From the NCBI GenBank assembly GCA_028386065.3, contig JAKUCV010002210.1, forward strand, positions 75,495 through 139,494: a DNA stretch of 64,000 bases, given 5' to 3'. The stretch is from Turnera subulata. Lineage: Eukaryota; Streptophyta; Magnoliopsida; Malpighiales; Passifloraceae. The notes under the pieces are model-generated. The model ran no database searches. It worked only from the letters and a program-made list of their open reading frames with translations, and had not been told where the DNA came from. This document shows, in pieces, positions 10,479-23,436 of this stretch (position 1 is the stretch's first letter; the number at the start of each line of letters is the position of its first letter). Made by a program: the position numbers and the translations under genes.

Positions 10479-10907
10479 TCAAAACAAATGGGGATACTGC
10501 TCCCGCATATAGGACTCAACCTCCCAAGTAGCCTCATTCGGAGAATGACGGTTCCATCTAACCCGAACCATCGGAATAACTCGACTCCTCAACTGTCGCT
10601 CCTCCCGAGCTAGAATCTCAACCGGCTCCTCCACATAGGTCAAATCCTCAGAAACCTCCACCTCTGTCGGGGATTCAACATGACTAGGATCAGACCGATA
10701 ACGACTCAGCATGGAAACATGGAATACATCATGTATGCGCGACAGCTCCTCCGGTAAAGCCAACCTGTAGGCCAGCGGACCAATCCGCTCCATGATCTCA
10801 TAAGGACCAATATAACGAGGGCTCAACTTGCCCTTCCTCCCAAACCGGATAACACCCCTCCAGGGAGCAACACGGAGGAAAATTTTGTCACCTACATTGT
10901 ACTCCAT
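10479..10907 (-). pseudogene. pol: Element B integrase C-terminus with chromodomain-like tail
   Basis: The frame begins just after an in-frame TAA and covers the integrase C-terminal GPY/F region ([21 protein letters not shown]), then [11 protein letters not shown]. It ends with a chromodomain-type tail, visible as [17 protein letters not shown] and MREQYPHLF. In chromoviruses this tail directs integration to particular chromatin. It is in the same frame as the next three pol pieces, so it is the end of one broken polyprotein. Confidence 0.85.
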
Positions 10908-10937
10908 CTCCCGACGATGCTTATCGGCAAAACTCCT

Positions 10938-11516
10938 TTACCGGTCTTGAGCAGCTCTCATGCACTGCTTAACCACCTCGATCTGATCAACAGTCTCCTG
11001 GACTAGGTCCAGACCAATCACCTGTCTCAGACCTTCCTCATCCCAACAGATCGGACTACGGCACTTCCGCCCATACAAAGCCTCATATGGCGCCATACCG
11101 ATACTGGAGTGATACCCGTTGTTATAAGCAAACTCAACGAACGATAATGTCTCATCCCAAGAACCACTAAAATTGAGCACACAGACTCTAAGCATATCCT
11201 CCAGTGTCTGAATAGTCCTCTCTGACTGCCCATCGGTCTGCGGATGGAATGCAGTACTGAAATTCAGCTTAGTACCCAAAGCTGACTGCAAACTCTTCCA
11301 GAAGTGGGAAGTAAACCTCGGATCCCTGTCCGACACAATGGATAGTGGAACTCCATGTAGACGGACAATAACCGAAACATACAACCTCGCCAGCTTATCC
11401 ATTGTATCCGTCTGCTGAATCGGTAGGAAATGAGCTGACTTGGTCAACCTGTCAACAATGACCCAGATGGCATCATGTCGACCCCGGGTCCTCGGTAACC
11501 CGATCACAAAATCCAT
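10938..11516 (-). pseudogene. pol: Element B integrase core
   Basis: The DDE integrase core is complete. The three acidic residues can be seen in [19 protein letters not shown] and [16 protein letters not shown]. The piece is separated from the upstream part by an in-frame TAG at about 11538 and from the downstream part by an in-frame TAA at about 10938. Both lie where related proteins usually have Gln, so each fits a C-to-T change. Confidence 0.85.
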
Positions 11517-11537
11517 AGCAATATGCTCCCACTTCCA

Positions 11538-12128
11538 CTACGGAATGGTCAAAGATCTCAACTTGCCGGCAGGAGCCTGATGCTCGGCTTTCACCTGCTG
11601 ACAAGTCATACAACGGCCCACAAACTCCGCAACATCCTTCTTCATCCCGGGCCACCAATAATGACTCTTCAAGTTCTGGTACATTTTGGTGCTACCCGGA
11701 TGCATAGCATGCGTCGCATTATGCGGTTCATCCATGATCCATCTCCTCAAATCATCAACATCCGGAACACACAACCGATCACCGGTCATCAAAGCACCAT
11801 CCTCCTGGACATAGAAACTAGAACTCTCTCCACCGAGAGCCTTATCCCGCAACTCTGCTAAATGAGGATCACCATACTGTAACTCCATTATCTTATCCCT
11901 CAAGGTCGGCCGGATGCTCAAACTGGCAAGCAACGCCCCAGTAACATCCACCTCCAACTGTGCATCCAACGACCTCAGCTCCACCAAGGAAGGCAAAGCA
12001 TAAGAAACTGAGTGCTCATCTGCAGAAACCACTCTCTTCCGGCTCAATGCATCTGCAACAACATTGGCCTTGCCTGGATGGTACTCAATAGTACAATCAT
12101 AATCCTTCAGAAGCTCAATCCAGCGTCT
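11538..12128 (-). pseudogene. pol: Element B RNase H end and integrase zinc-binding domain
   Basis: After the stop at 12129 the same frame continues through the connection region to an HHCC zinc-binding domain (HATHAMHPG... and CMTCQQVKAEHQAP). The piece ends in TAG at 11538, just before the integrase core. It is a middle section of one polyprotein and not a separate gene. Confidence 0.8.
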
Positions 12129-12902
12129 CTACCTCATATTAAGCTCCCTTTGGGTCATGATGTACTTCAAACTCTTGTGGTCCGTAAAAATCCGACACTT
12201 CTCACCGTATAGATGGTGTCTCCAGATCTTCAAAGCAAAGATCACAGCAGCTAACTCCAGATCATGGGTCGGATAGTTCCTCTCGTGAGTTCTCAACTGC
12301 TTGGAGGCATAAGCAATCACCCGCATCAAGACACATCCCAAGCCCAGACCAGAAGCATCACTGAACACCGTGTACTCCACTTCGGGTCTCGGAACAGTCA
12401 AAACCGGTGCCGAAGTCAACCGACTCTTCAACTCCTCAAAACTCTTCTGACAACGGTCATCCCAAACAAAAGCACAGTCTTTCCTCAACAGCTTAGTCAT
12501 GGGACCCGCTATTAAGGAAAAACCCTCAATGAACATCCGGTAGTAACCAGCAAGTCCAAGAAAACTCCGTTTCTCTGATACACTCTTCGGTGGCTCCCAA
12601 TCCATGACTGCCTTAATCTTGGCCGGATCCACCTTAATGCCCTCACCGGACACAATATGCCCAAGAAATGCGACCTCATCCAACCAAAACTCACACTTGC
12701 TGAGCTTGGCATAGAGCTGCTCTTCTCTCAACCTCTGCAAAACCTGTCTCAAGTGGTCCTCATGTTCGACCTTACTACTCGAGTAGACCAAGATGTCATC
12801 AATGAACACTACCACAAACCGGTCCAGAAATTCATGGAAGACCTGCTGCATCATACACATGAACACTGCCGGTGCATTCGTCAGACCAAAAGGAACAACC
12901 AC
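12129..12902 (-). pseudogene. pol: Element B RT C-terminal half and RNase H
   Basis: The frame covers RT from the [12 protein letters not shown] motif through FIDDILVYS (the catalytic DD pair, intact) and the thumb, then RNase H with [18 protein letters not shown] and [10 protein letters not shown] few residues are missing after GCVLM compared with relatives. It ends in TAG where relatives have Gln (LNMR then RRWIELLKDY). It is frameshifted relative to the upstream gag-PR-RT piece at about 12945-12955. Confidence 0.85.
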
Positions 12903-15130
12903 AAACTCATAATGACCATACCGAGTGCGGAATGCAGTCTTCGGTATGTCTTGCTCTGATGGTAACCAGATCGCAAGTCAATCTTTGAGAACACAGATGC
13001 ACCCTGCAACTGATCGAACAAGTCATCGATCCTAGGCAAAGGATACTTGTTCTTCACAGTCACCTTGTTCAACTGCCTATAGTCTACACACATCCGCATA
13101 CTGCCATCCTTCTTCTTCACAAATAAGACCGGGGCACCCCAAGGTGAGATGCTCGGTCTAATGAAACCCTTATCCAACAACTCCTCCAGTTGTTTCTTCA
13201 ACTCCTGAAGTTCTGCTGGAGCCATCCTGTAGGGCGGTATAGAAATAGGTGCAACTTCCGGTACCAAGTCAACTGTATACTCCACCTCCCGCTCCGGAGG
13301 CAACCCAGGTAAATCATCAGGAAATACATCGGGAAACTCCCGAACAATAGGAATATCCTCCACTCCAGGTACTGGTACCCAAGAATCGACCACATGAGCT
13401 AGAAAAGCATCACAACCCTCTCGAATCATCATGAAAGCTTGGATGGCCGAGATACAGCACGCCGATAGGGCTCTTCGCTCCCCAACAAACACCAATCTAC
13501 GCCCCAACAAAGAAGATAAGGATACCTCCCTGGCCCGACAATCAACTACTGCTTGGTGTCTGGACAACCAGTCCATGCCTAAGATAACATCAAACTCTCC
13601 CAAATCCATGACAGCAAGATCAGAAGGAAAACTCTCAATATGATACTCTATCGATACATCTCTACAAACCCGATCAACAACTACTATTTCTCCAGTGGGT
13701 AAACGGACTCTTAGGGGTCTATTAAGGTTATCATCCTCTATGTTATGAGTAGTCATGAATGCACGTGATACAAAAGAATGTGTTGAACCAGGATCAATTA
13801 AAGCATGTGCAAACTGACCAAAAACCATAAAGGTACCTGCTACGACCTCTGCAGCATCAGCAGGCTCCTCCCGGGTGATGGCATAAACCCTAGGAGCTGC
13901 AGCAGACTGAGTCGCACCCCCACGGTTCGGAGCTCCAGAACCTCCACGACCTCGACCCTGCTGTCCGCCACCCCTGTTCGGACCAAAAGAAACAGCACCA
14001 CTAGCCACGGAACTCTGTACTGTATACTGGGAACCACTGCCACCATTATCCTTCATCCACCTGTAGCAAGATGACTTCTGGTGTCCCGGCTTATTGCAAT
14101 ACCAGCATGTACCCGAGAACCGTGCCGAGAAACCCCATCCCTGAGAGCCAGACTGATAGGACCGTCCTCCTGAGGATCTGCCTGGTCCACCTTGATAACC
14201 CTGCCCTCGGGACTTCTTCGGACCCTGATAAGAAGAATTCTGACCACCAGAATAATCTGCACCAGCGGCATCAGAAAACTGCCTCTTCTGTCCTGAAGCA
14301 GATGACTGCTTCCTCTGCTCGGCTGCCCGAGCCTCCTTCCCGATCAACTGAACTCTCTCAGCATCAAAAGCAGCCGCACAAACTGCCTCCCAAGTCTTGT
14401 GCCCTCCACCAGCCACAGCTAACGCCAACTCTGTACGTAAGCCGTTAACAAACCGCCTACACTTGGTCACCTCATCGGGCACAAACTCCCTAGCATAAGA
14501 GAGAAGGATGTTGTACCGAATCCTGAAAGCAGACACAGTCTCATCTAGACCCTGCTTCACCTCAAGAAAATGTTTCTTCTGCTCCTCCAGAAAACCAACA
14601 GTAAGAAACTCCTTGTAGAATTTCTCCTTGAAATCCTCCCAAGGCATCTCCACAGGCTTTGGTAGGTCGGCCACAAGTTCCTGCCACCAAGTCAATGCAT
14701 ACCCTGTGAACTTGTCTGCCGCAAATCGGGCCCTCTGCTCAGGTGCACAGGTGAACTTCTCCAGAACATTCTCCACCTGGCGAAACCAATCATCAAACTC
14801 CTTGGCTTTGCCCTCTTCACCTGAGAATTCCTTCACTGCAGACTTGTCCATGTGCTTATACCCACTCTCCATACCACCTCCCGCAGCAGGTGCTACTGGC
14901 TGGGCACCCTGCTGCTGCTGCTGGAACTGCTGTCACTGCAAGAAAGCCTGATACTACTGGAACGCTGGGTCCACAACAGGTGGTACGACATTCTGTCCAC
15001 CTCCACCTGCAGCATTATTCTCTGCTGCATTATTGTTCCCCTGACCAATGGGAACCTGCATCACCGACACATTGTCGGAGACATGAGTAGCGGCGTCATC
15101 CTCAGCATTGTGCTGCCCCTGGTGATCCAT
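12881..15130 (-). pseudogene. gag-pol: Element B gag, protease and RT N-terminal half
   Basis: The gag ATG is at 15130. The first 86 codons contain in-frame TAG (14954-14956) and TGA (14933-14935), and the frame is open from 14872. Visible in order are a Gln-rich N-terminus, the capsid-like domain ([30 protein letters not shown]), a Gly/Ser/Arg-rich linker, a CCHC zinc knuckle ([14 protein letters not shown]), an aspartic protease ([13 protein letters not shown]) and RT up to [11 protein letters not shown]. The frame is then lost by a small deletion near 12950. Gag forms the particle and the protease cuts the polyprotein in intact relatives. Confidence 0.85.
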
Positions 15131-15259
15131 ATCAACGCCTATATGAATGCAAATGAGTCAAAACACCATAAAACCATAAATCCGGGAACAGGCTTAAACA
15201 CATAATTCACTTTGAAAGCAAAGTTTTAAAACACTTTTAAAACCAAGGGTCTGAAGCCT

Positions 15260-15271
15260 GCTCCGCTACCA
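15260..15271 (-). other. Primer-binding site of element B
   Basis: On the minus strand TGGTAGCGGAGC lies three bases after the LTR end. It differs from the usual plant initiator-Met PBS (TGGTATCAGAGC) at two positions but is the same as in the copia elements of this window. Confidence 0.7.
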
Positions 15272-15274
15272 TGC

Positions 15275-17700
15275 TGAAACACCCGTGTCCCATTTTACAA
15301 GTAAAATACTCAAACAAGGAAATTACCAAAACACCCCTGAAACCCAGGACACGAAATCAAATACCAAAACAATATCAGGAAAGAAATCCTTAATATTCCG
15401 AGATGTCATAAAGAGCAAACACAAAACCGGCTTACTAAGCCTCAAATCAACCCGGCATCCTGCCGATACATCATCAAATACTAAATTCCGGCAACCCGCC
15501 GATAAAGTAATCAAAAATCAATAGTGACATCTCAATAAAATCCAATGCAGCGGAAAGATAAACGGAGTAAAAATAAGAGAAAAAAAAACAGTATGCATGT
15601 CGACTCTATGGATCCATCCGGGAGATCAAGCACAGCTACCTGCTGAAATAACCACGTCCGTACTCTGGGAAAAGAAGAAAGAGGCGGCACGCTATCTATG
15701 AGTCTGAAAAACAACGTTGGCGATTATGTGAGTCGCCTACTCAGTGAGCAGTATAAATCTAATTATGTAGGTGTGCAGAAACAACTTCGAAAGGAAAGAA
15801 GAGTAACAAGACAAGTAAGAAAAACATACAACAACCAGTACTAACATGCCAAGACATTCAAGCAAACAGTTCATTATTCTCCATCTGTTGTGTGTTAAGT
15901 TTTCTTATTATAATTTATTATTCAGGCCCCCCTATTGTGTGCGTCGAGCTCGGTCCCGTCTCATGAGACAACCAGGCATAAGCCCAAATAAAACCAGGCA
16001 TGAAGCCCAACATATCCATAGAGAGAGAGAGACAGATAGAGAGAAAGAGGGAGGTAGAAAGGGGGAGGTAGAAGGAGGGAGGTAGAACTGGTCATTACAG
16101 ACCCATATGCAAATCCGCATAACACTTACTATCCCGCAAGCAAACCCGAGGGGTATCACTTCCCGCTCGAACCAACCGGTCATCAGCACACAGTAGCCTA
16201 TCTTCTACTGTACATTATCTTTATTCACAAATTATGAGTTTATGTGTGCCAAGAATCGTGATTTAACAGGGTTGTGTGTATTCTCATCTCAGTCAAATAT
16301 CCGGGTCTCCAACCCACAGCACATCACACAATTACCCAAAATCACACCACATGTTTTCACCATAACAATCCAACAATTCAAGCTCAAAAGCAAACAGTAA
16401 GACATAGGCACACAATACGGATTACAGCATGTTAGCAAACAGGCATGCAACTCAAACAGACCATTCCAACAAGCTCATGCATACAAACATAAAAAGACGT
16501 ATAAAGTCACCTCAACAACGATTGTCCTGTGGAGCCTTTCCCAGAACAGATCCTCCAGCTCCCAAGGTGTTACCCGTGCCTGAATATCGGCACATACAAC
16601 AAATTACAACAATCACAATAAAAACGTGCATGCATGATCACTAAATGCTCAACCGAGTTAAACCCGACCCTAACTAGCCATCTACGTGACTTTCGGGTCT
16701 AAGCCCGGAAAAATGTTCTCTCCCCTAAACTCCGAGTATCGGCACCTAAGGTTCACCGGGCTTAAGCCCAACTAAGTCCATAAGTAGTTCCCCGGCCTAT
16801 GGCCCACTCATTATGTTCTTTACGAGTTTCCGGCCTAAAGCCCAATCTAAGTCCAAATTCAATTTCCGGGCCTAAGGCCCACTTCCTTAAGTCCTTAATC
16901 ACCAAGTATGAAATTGGGCTCGAAGCCCGTTACTTAAATCCAAGGTCAACCCGAGCCTAAATGCTCCCGGCCTATGGTTCTACCCGTGTCGGTAAATTCC
17001 CGGTTTTATTCCACATATTTCCCGTTCTCGATTTCAATTATGTACATTAACAATAATACATAACCCAATCCGAAATTATAAGTACATGCCATGAATGAAC
17101 ACAAATTACACAACATCGGTAATACCGTTAAATACCGGAATAAGAACCCGAGCCTTCGTTGGAAAATTCCCGAGCTTCGCCGGAAAATTCCCGAGCCTTC
17201 GCCGGATTCTGGTGAACCTCGCCGGAAAACACCCAAAGCCACCAGAAACAAATTCCAACTATTCTGCCACAATCCCAAAACCATATTCAACACCAACACA
17301 ACACAACCAAAAAATACGAGTTAATAATGAGCTGTGATAAGGAATTCCTACCCGGAAAAATCAGGCCACTCTGCCCGGAATCCGTCCACACCCAAATCCG
17401 AGCACTACAACCAACTATCAGCCACGGCAACTCCAGAAGGAAAACACCGCCCAAAAACCCATGGACAACACCACCCGCGCGTCACTATTGAGAAACCCTC
17501 AACATCACCTGCAACCATCGCCGCCGTACACCACCATCGATCCCGTTATCAGCCACCGCACCCGCAAACAGCCACACCCAAGACCACACCACCGTAAACA
17601 ACAACCAACAGATAAGCCAAGAAGAAAATCCGAACCCGAGAAGAAAAAGAAATTAAAAGAGGAAGAGGGAAAGCAGGTCGGAAGCTTACCCGACCAAGGC
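15275..17700 (-). repeat. 5' LTR of element B, part 1
   Basis: This 2426-bp part of the 5' LTR matches 7361 onward. It is interrupted after AAGGC (17696-17700) by a solo LTR and resumes at 20740. Confidence 0.9.
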
Positions 17701-20700
17701 TGTAACGCCCCGGATTTTCATAATTTGATTTTCTCGGAATTTTTCAAAATTTTTATTCCAATTTTGCCCTTGAGGAATTTTTGGATTTTTGGACAAGGAA
17801 ATAAATTATCTTACCTTGGTTATAAGGGAATTAAGTTGATGGTATGACTGGTTCGGCTTTTGTTGGAGTTTAATCGGGTTTCGGGGTTGAGAATTAAGTT
17901 TTTGAAGTAGTTTCCCCAAAACTACGTCGTTTTGGAATAGGAAAAAAAAAAAAACAAAGCTGCTGGTCAACGGGCGGGTTGACCGCACCAAGCTAAACGA
18001 CACGACGTCGTTTTGGCTTGGTGTGTCAAACCCTAGCCGGCCACACCCCCTCTCCTTTATCTTTTCTTTTTCTTTTCTTCTTCTTTCTTATTTTTCTTTT
18101 TCTCTTCTTCTTCAACCTCCAAACCGCCGCCTACCCCTTCCCTTCTCTCCCTCCTCCTTCGTTTCTCTCTTCTTTCTTCCTCCCATCCTCTCTTTCTCGT
18201 TCTCTCCCTATTCCTTTTCCCCACTCGTCTTCGTCAACACATCAGCCCCTGTCCTCTGCGCTCGTCTTCGCTCGGGTCGCCGCCACCGTGGGTTGCAGAG
18301 AACAAGGAGCCAACACACGTCGCCGCCGCCGCGAGCACGGGTGAGTCCCTTGCCTTCTCTTCTGTCTTCTCCTTTGTTTTCCTTTGACTCAGCTCTTGAC
18401 TTTTCTTTCCGGTTTGCGTTGGTACTTTTGTCGTGGGTCTTGTGGCGGTCGGACGGTGGCGGGTCTGTGTGGTGTTTGTGTTGTTGTTGGCTGTGTTTGT
18501 GTTGGCCATTGCGGGTATTGGTGTCGACCTGGGGTTTCTGGTGCGTGTCTGTTGGCGTTGGGTGCGTGTCGGGGTTCGGTTCGACGGTGTTGTGGTGGTG
18601 GCTAATCGGGGTGGTTCTGGTGGTGTGTCGGCAGTGATTTGGAGCTCGGGTGTGTTGGTGTTACTCCGGGCAGTGGACGGAATTCCGAGTAGAACCGACT
18701 GTTGTTCCGCGTAAGATCCGTTCAACAAATTTCTCTTATAACCCGTTTAAGGAATTTATGAGTGTTTGTGTTGGAATCGTTTAAAGTTGTTGGGTTTAAT
18801 TGTTGCTGGCAGTTTGTGGAGAATTCCGGCAAGTTCACCGGAATCCGGCGAAGGCTCGGGAATTTTCCGGCGAAGACTTGGGTGTTATTTCCGGCACTTA
18901 ACGGTATTGCTTGGTTGTATAATTTGTATTCAATTATGGCATGTAATAATAATTCGGAATTGGGGTTATGTATTTAATTGTGATTAATGGAAACCGAGTC
19001 GGGTAGAACCTTAGGCCGGTAAATACCGACACAGGTAGAACCTTAGGCCGGGAATCTTTGGACATCGAATTGACTTGAACCTTAAGTAACGGGCTTTGAG
19101 CCCAATTCTTTAATTGGTTAATTAAGGACTTAAGGAAGTGGGCTTTAGGCCGGAAATTGTAATTGGGCTTAGATTGGACTTTAGGCTGGGGATTCATAAA
19201 CGACATATAGAGTGGGCCATAGGCCCGGGAATTACTTTTGGACTTAGTTGGGCTTAAGCCCGGTGAACATTAGGTCCCGTTACTCGGAGTTTTGGAGAAG
19301 AGAACATTAAGTCGGGTTTAGACCTGGGAATTACATAGTCGACTAACTTGGGACGGGTTTAACTCAGTTGAGCATTATAGTTGTATGCATGCACGTCTTT
19401 ATTGTTTATGTTTGTAATTTGTTGTGTGTGCTGGTAATCAGGCACGGGTGTTACCTCGGGAGCTGGTGGATCTGTTTTGGGAAAGGCTCCACAGGACAAT
19501 CGTCGTTGAGGTGACTTTATATGTCTTTTTATGTTTGTTGCATGAGCTCGTTGGAATGGTTTGTTTGAGTTGCATGCTTGTTTGTTAACATGCTGTAATC
19601 TGTATTGTGTGCCTAAGTGTACTTTTTGCTTATGAGCTGGAAGATTGGAGTGTTATGGTTTATAACATGTGATGTGATTCTGGGTGTTTGGTGTGATGTG
19701 TTGAGGGTCGGAGACCCGGTTATCTGTTTGAGATGTTTTATCACACAACCCTGTTTAATCACAACTAATGGCACACATAGACTTATAATTTGTGGATAAA
19801 GATAATGTACAGTAGAAGTTAGGCTACTGTGTGCTGATGACCGGTTGTTTCGAGCGGGAAGTGATACCCCTCGGGTTTGCTTGCGGGTTAGCAAGTGTTA
19901 TGCAGATTTGCATGTGGGTCTGTGATGACCGGTTTCTACCTCCCTCCTTCTACCTCCCCCTTTCTACCTCCCTCTTTCTCTCTGTCTCTCTCTCTCTCTC
20001 TATGGTTATATTGGGCTTCGTGCCTGGTTGTATTTGGGCTTATGCCCGGTTGTCTCATGAGACGGGACCGAGCTCGACGCACACAGTAGGGGCCCTGAAT
20101 AATAAATCATAATAAGAAAATTTAACACATAACAGATGGAGAATAATGAATTGTCTGTTGATTGTGTTGGCATGTTAGTACTGATTGTTGTATGTTGCAT
20201 GCATGACTTGTTACTCTGCTTTCCTTTCGGACCTGATCTGCACACTCTCATAATTAGATATATACTGCTCACTGAGTAGGCGACTCACATAATCGCCAAC
20301 GTTGTTTTTCAGACTTTAGATAGCGTGCAGTCACTTACCATCCCTCCAGAGTACGGACGTGGTTATCTCAGCAGGTAGCTGTGCTTGATCTCCCGGTTGG
20401 GTCCATATAGTCGGCATGCATGTTGTTTTGATTCTCTTATTTTTACTCTGTGTGTTCTTCCGCTGCATTGGACTTATATTGAGATGTCACTTTTGAATTT
20501 GGATTATTTTATCGGCGATGTGCCGGGATTTGGTATTGGTGATGTATCGGCAGGATGCCGGGTTTGATTTGAGGCTTGCTAAGCCGGTTTGACTATGTTG
20601 TTATGACATCTCTTTTTATTGAGGATTTTGGATATTGTTTTTGATATTGATTTTCGTGTCCCGGGTTTCAGGGGTATTTTGGTAATTTCCTTTGTTTGAG

Positions 20701-20734
20701 TATTTTATTATAAAATTGGGACACAGGTGTTTCA
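17701..20734 (+). mobile_element. Solo LTR, related to the element B LTR, inserted in opposite orientation
   Basis: The segment runs TGTAACGCC...GTGTTTCA, is 3034 bp long and is flanked by AAGGC at 17696-17700 and 20735-20739. Its reverse complement resembles the LTR of element B along its length, with visible substitutions and indels. No internal domain is present, so it is the product of LTR-LTR recombination. With part 1 of the host LTR it forms a large inverted repeat. Confidence 0.9.
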
Positions 20735-20739
20735 AAGGC

Positions 20740-20938
20740 GACAATGGCGGCGACCTGAATCCACTCTGCAACAGTGGTGGTGGCGGCGTGGAGTGATGGT
20801 AGACGGCGGCCGCGTTTCGTCAAGGAGGAGAGGAAGTCGAGTGAGTGAGTAAAGAAGGAAGATAGGAGGGTACAGCGGCCGGAGAAAAAGAAGATGGGGT
20901 GTTGATGATGACGAAAGGGAGAGTGAGGGTGAAGAGGA

Positions 20939-20969
<31 letters not shown>

Positions 20970-21380
20970 TAAGATCGACGGCGGCTGGGGAAAAAGAAGA
21001 GAAGGAGAAAAGAAGGAGAAAAGAGGAAGAAAAGAGGAAGACTCGGGCTAGGGCTTGGCCGCCCTAGTGGACGACCCGTCGTCCGCTTAGGCGCGGTCAA
21101 CCCCCTGCCCGGTCAACGTAATTTCTTTTTTTTAAAAAAAAAAAGTATTCAAAACGACGTAGTTTCGGTGAAACTACTTCAAGGTTTAATTCTCAACTCC
21201 GAAACCTGATTAAACTCAAACAAAGGCCGTACCTGTCATACTATCGACTTAATTCCGATATAACCAAGGTAAAATAATTTATTCCCTTGTCCAAAAATCC
21301 GGGAATTCCTCAAGGGTAAAATTGGAATAAAAATTTTAAAAATTCCGAAAATCAAATTATGAAAAATTCGGGGCGTTACA
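20740..21380 (-). repeat. 5' LTR of element B, part 2
   Basis: This 641-bp remainder of the 5' LTR matches 9783-10426 and ends in GGGGCGTTACA, followed by the TSD ACATA. Confidence 0.9.
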
Positions 21381-21385
21381 ACATA

Positions 21386-23431
21386 TCTCCATGCTTACAG
21401 CATGAAAGGCAGCCACTAATTGGAGCAATGGAGGCAATTCCATGCTACAGTACATGAAAAAAAAAAGGGAAAAACATCCATCCTTCCCCAGAACCATAGT
21501 GGCCACTAATTGATTCTATCAGAGGTGGGTTTTGGTAGCTGCATCCTTCTGTTTTATTGTTGTTTAACCTCGATGATGAAATCGATTTAATTATTTTAGT
21601 ATTTTGTGGCCACACTTCTCCTTCTCCTTCATGTTTCTTCTGTGGGTTTTGGTTGTTTCGTTTTAGATTTGCAGAAAGAAAAAAGAATCGTATTGGTTGC
21701 ACGGTATTGGGGAGAGGGAGAGAATTGGGTGACCTAGTCGAGCATAATCGAGCCGAGCTCGTGCTAGTAAAATATTTATCTAGCTCAAGCTCGAGCCCAA
21801 AATCTGAAGCTTGATCGAGCTCGAGTCAAGTTCGAACTTGGCATTTTGTTAACGAGCTCGAGTTGAGCTTGCCAATACTCAACTCGACTTGGCTTGTTTA
21901 CACCCCTAGTCCCATCATCCTCTAGCTCCTCAACGACTGACGCTTCTTCCTCGGCGAAAGGGTTGTCTTCTTTCGAGCCCCCTTCTTCAACTTCCTTTTT
22001 CTCTTCAACCTTGCTCTGGCAGAAATGTGGATCTGCCAGGATATCCCTAGCCATGGCCACCACACGCTGCTTTCTGTACTCCTTCTCAATTTGCCCTGGC
22101 GATCGACTCGCGACGTTTAGCACTCACGAGTGCATTGTTGAAGCCTGACTTCTTCTGGTGAGGAGCCTTAAGCGCCTCCCGAGCAAAGATGATCTCCTTC
22201 ATAACCTGACGAAGTTCTAAAATCTTTCTCGATTTTGGCATAATAGACGCTCAGAACAAATAAAAGCTTCTATAGTAAGAGAGTAGTGATTAGGGTCCCA
22301 CCGGGCGTGCCAAAAGTTGTTCGTTGATTTGGAACAACAAGCAACCCTCTGCTACCAGATCCGACTGCTGAAGGATCGAACGAATGATGTTGCGATTTCT
22401 TAGATTGGGTTTTGGTGTTTTTGTAGTCTAAACTAAGTTATAGTAAAAAGACAAGATGAAAATATAAAACCTACACTAAGGTGTAGTAAATAACCAGAAA
22501 ATAAGCTAAGCATATTAAAAAATTCAAACCTCCCAAGAGATCAACCTACTTTCAAATCCAAAGCTTCCAAATCTTTTGGGATAAGATCAGTAATTCAAAA
22601 CTTCCCCCTAAGATCATCTCAATTTCAAATTCAGATTCAACTCCTAAGAACTATGTTGGCCCATTGATGAGCTGACTTTTGAATGTAATTCGTATTATCG
22701 TCAAATCAAAAATAATGACACCAGACCCAACCGATCCAGTTGACGACTGTGAGCCCAACAATCACTTCCCTAGTCGATGACAGCAAACCCAACGATCACT
22801 TCACTGTGCGCCCAGCGATCATCACCCAATCTATTCACTTCCTAAGCCCACATGATTTTGGGTCTGGTATGAATAGACAACTAGTTCATATTAGTAAAGT
22901 TCTTGATAATTTTTACGATTATTGTTATTATGGAAACTTCATCCATGATTCCATGCCCCTTTCAGTATATTTTTTGGCAAGACTTAATAGCTTGAACTCA
23001 TTACTTATGATTGGGAAACTGGTTACTTCAAGTTTATAAAACACATTTAAACATAACAAATTTTGTTAAATTTTAAAGTGAGCAACCTAAATTAAACCCA
23101 TACATTGAAACCCGGTCAACGAAGAAAAGTTTAAATCCCTTCAATATTTAGTAAATTTCAAATTTTTTTGATCCCTTAAATATCAAGTAAATTTCAAGTC
23201 TTGGTGATTTGTATAAAGCACTAAGGTGCCCGTCTTTGGTTTTTGATAGTCCCTGAGAGTTTTGTCTTGCATGGGCAGAAATACTTTTCTAGCATGGAAA
23301 AAATTGAAGGTCAATCAAGTAATTTCAAATTTTAAAAGTATAAAACCAAAATAGTTATGGAGTGTCAACTATTAGTTTAAGTTTTTGAATCAAATGGTCA
23401 CTTCACATAGTAATAAATTCATTATTACAAT
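21386..23431. other. Flank of element B with degenerate repeats
   Basis: There is no intact gene. About 21720-21909 is rich in GAGCTCGAG-type words and ends in GTTTACACCCCTAG; on the minus strand it begins AGGGGTGTAAACAAGCC, a common plant MITE-like end. 21910-22315 resembles the start of a gypsy element on - (separate entry). 22320-23431 is AT-rich and unassigned; a motif reading TGGTAGCAGAG on - lies at 22347-22357. Confidence 0.45.
21910..22315 (-). pseudogene. Possible 5' end of a Tat/Ogre-like gypsy relic
   Basis: On the minus strand TTTTGGCACGCCCGGTGGGACC (22294-22315) resembles the leader start of Tat-lineage gypsy elements. It is followed by an ATG at 22241 and about 50 codons with no clear match (MPKSRKILELRQVMKEIIF). 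After a frameshift comes a Lys/Glu-rich stretch (EKEYRKQRVVAMARDILADP) that stops at the MITE-like repeat at 21909. A host exon remnant cannot be excluded. Confidence 0.35.
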
Positions 23432-23436
23432 ACCCT

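Larger units (their letters stand above)
7361..21380 (-). mobile_element. Ty3-gypsy chromovirus B (Tekay/Del-like), complete but dead
   Basis: The element is bounded by TGAAACACC...GGCGTTACA termini and by the direct repeat ACATA at 7356-7360 and 21381-21385. On the minus strand the order is 5' LTR, PBS, gag, protease, RT, RNase H, integrase, chromodomain-like C-terminus, 3' LTR. The LTRs are 3066 and 3067 bp once the solo LTR inside the right one is removed. Integrase after RT plus the chromodomain-type tail place it among chromoviruses; Tekay/Del is the best fit. Several stops and one frameshift disable the polyprotein. Confidence 0.88.

Noticed and set aside
18018..18728. Overlapping ORFs on both strands
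   Set aside because: They lie in CT-rich and GT-rich LTR sequence and have no domain.
22740..23039. 99-codon ORF on +
   Set aside because: It has no family signature, no promoter and an AT-rich repeat-remnant setting.
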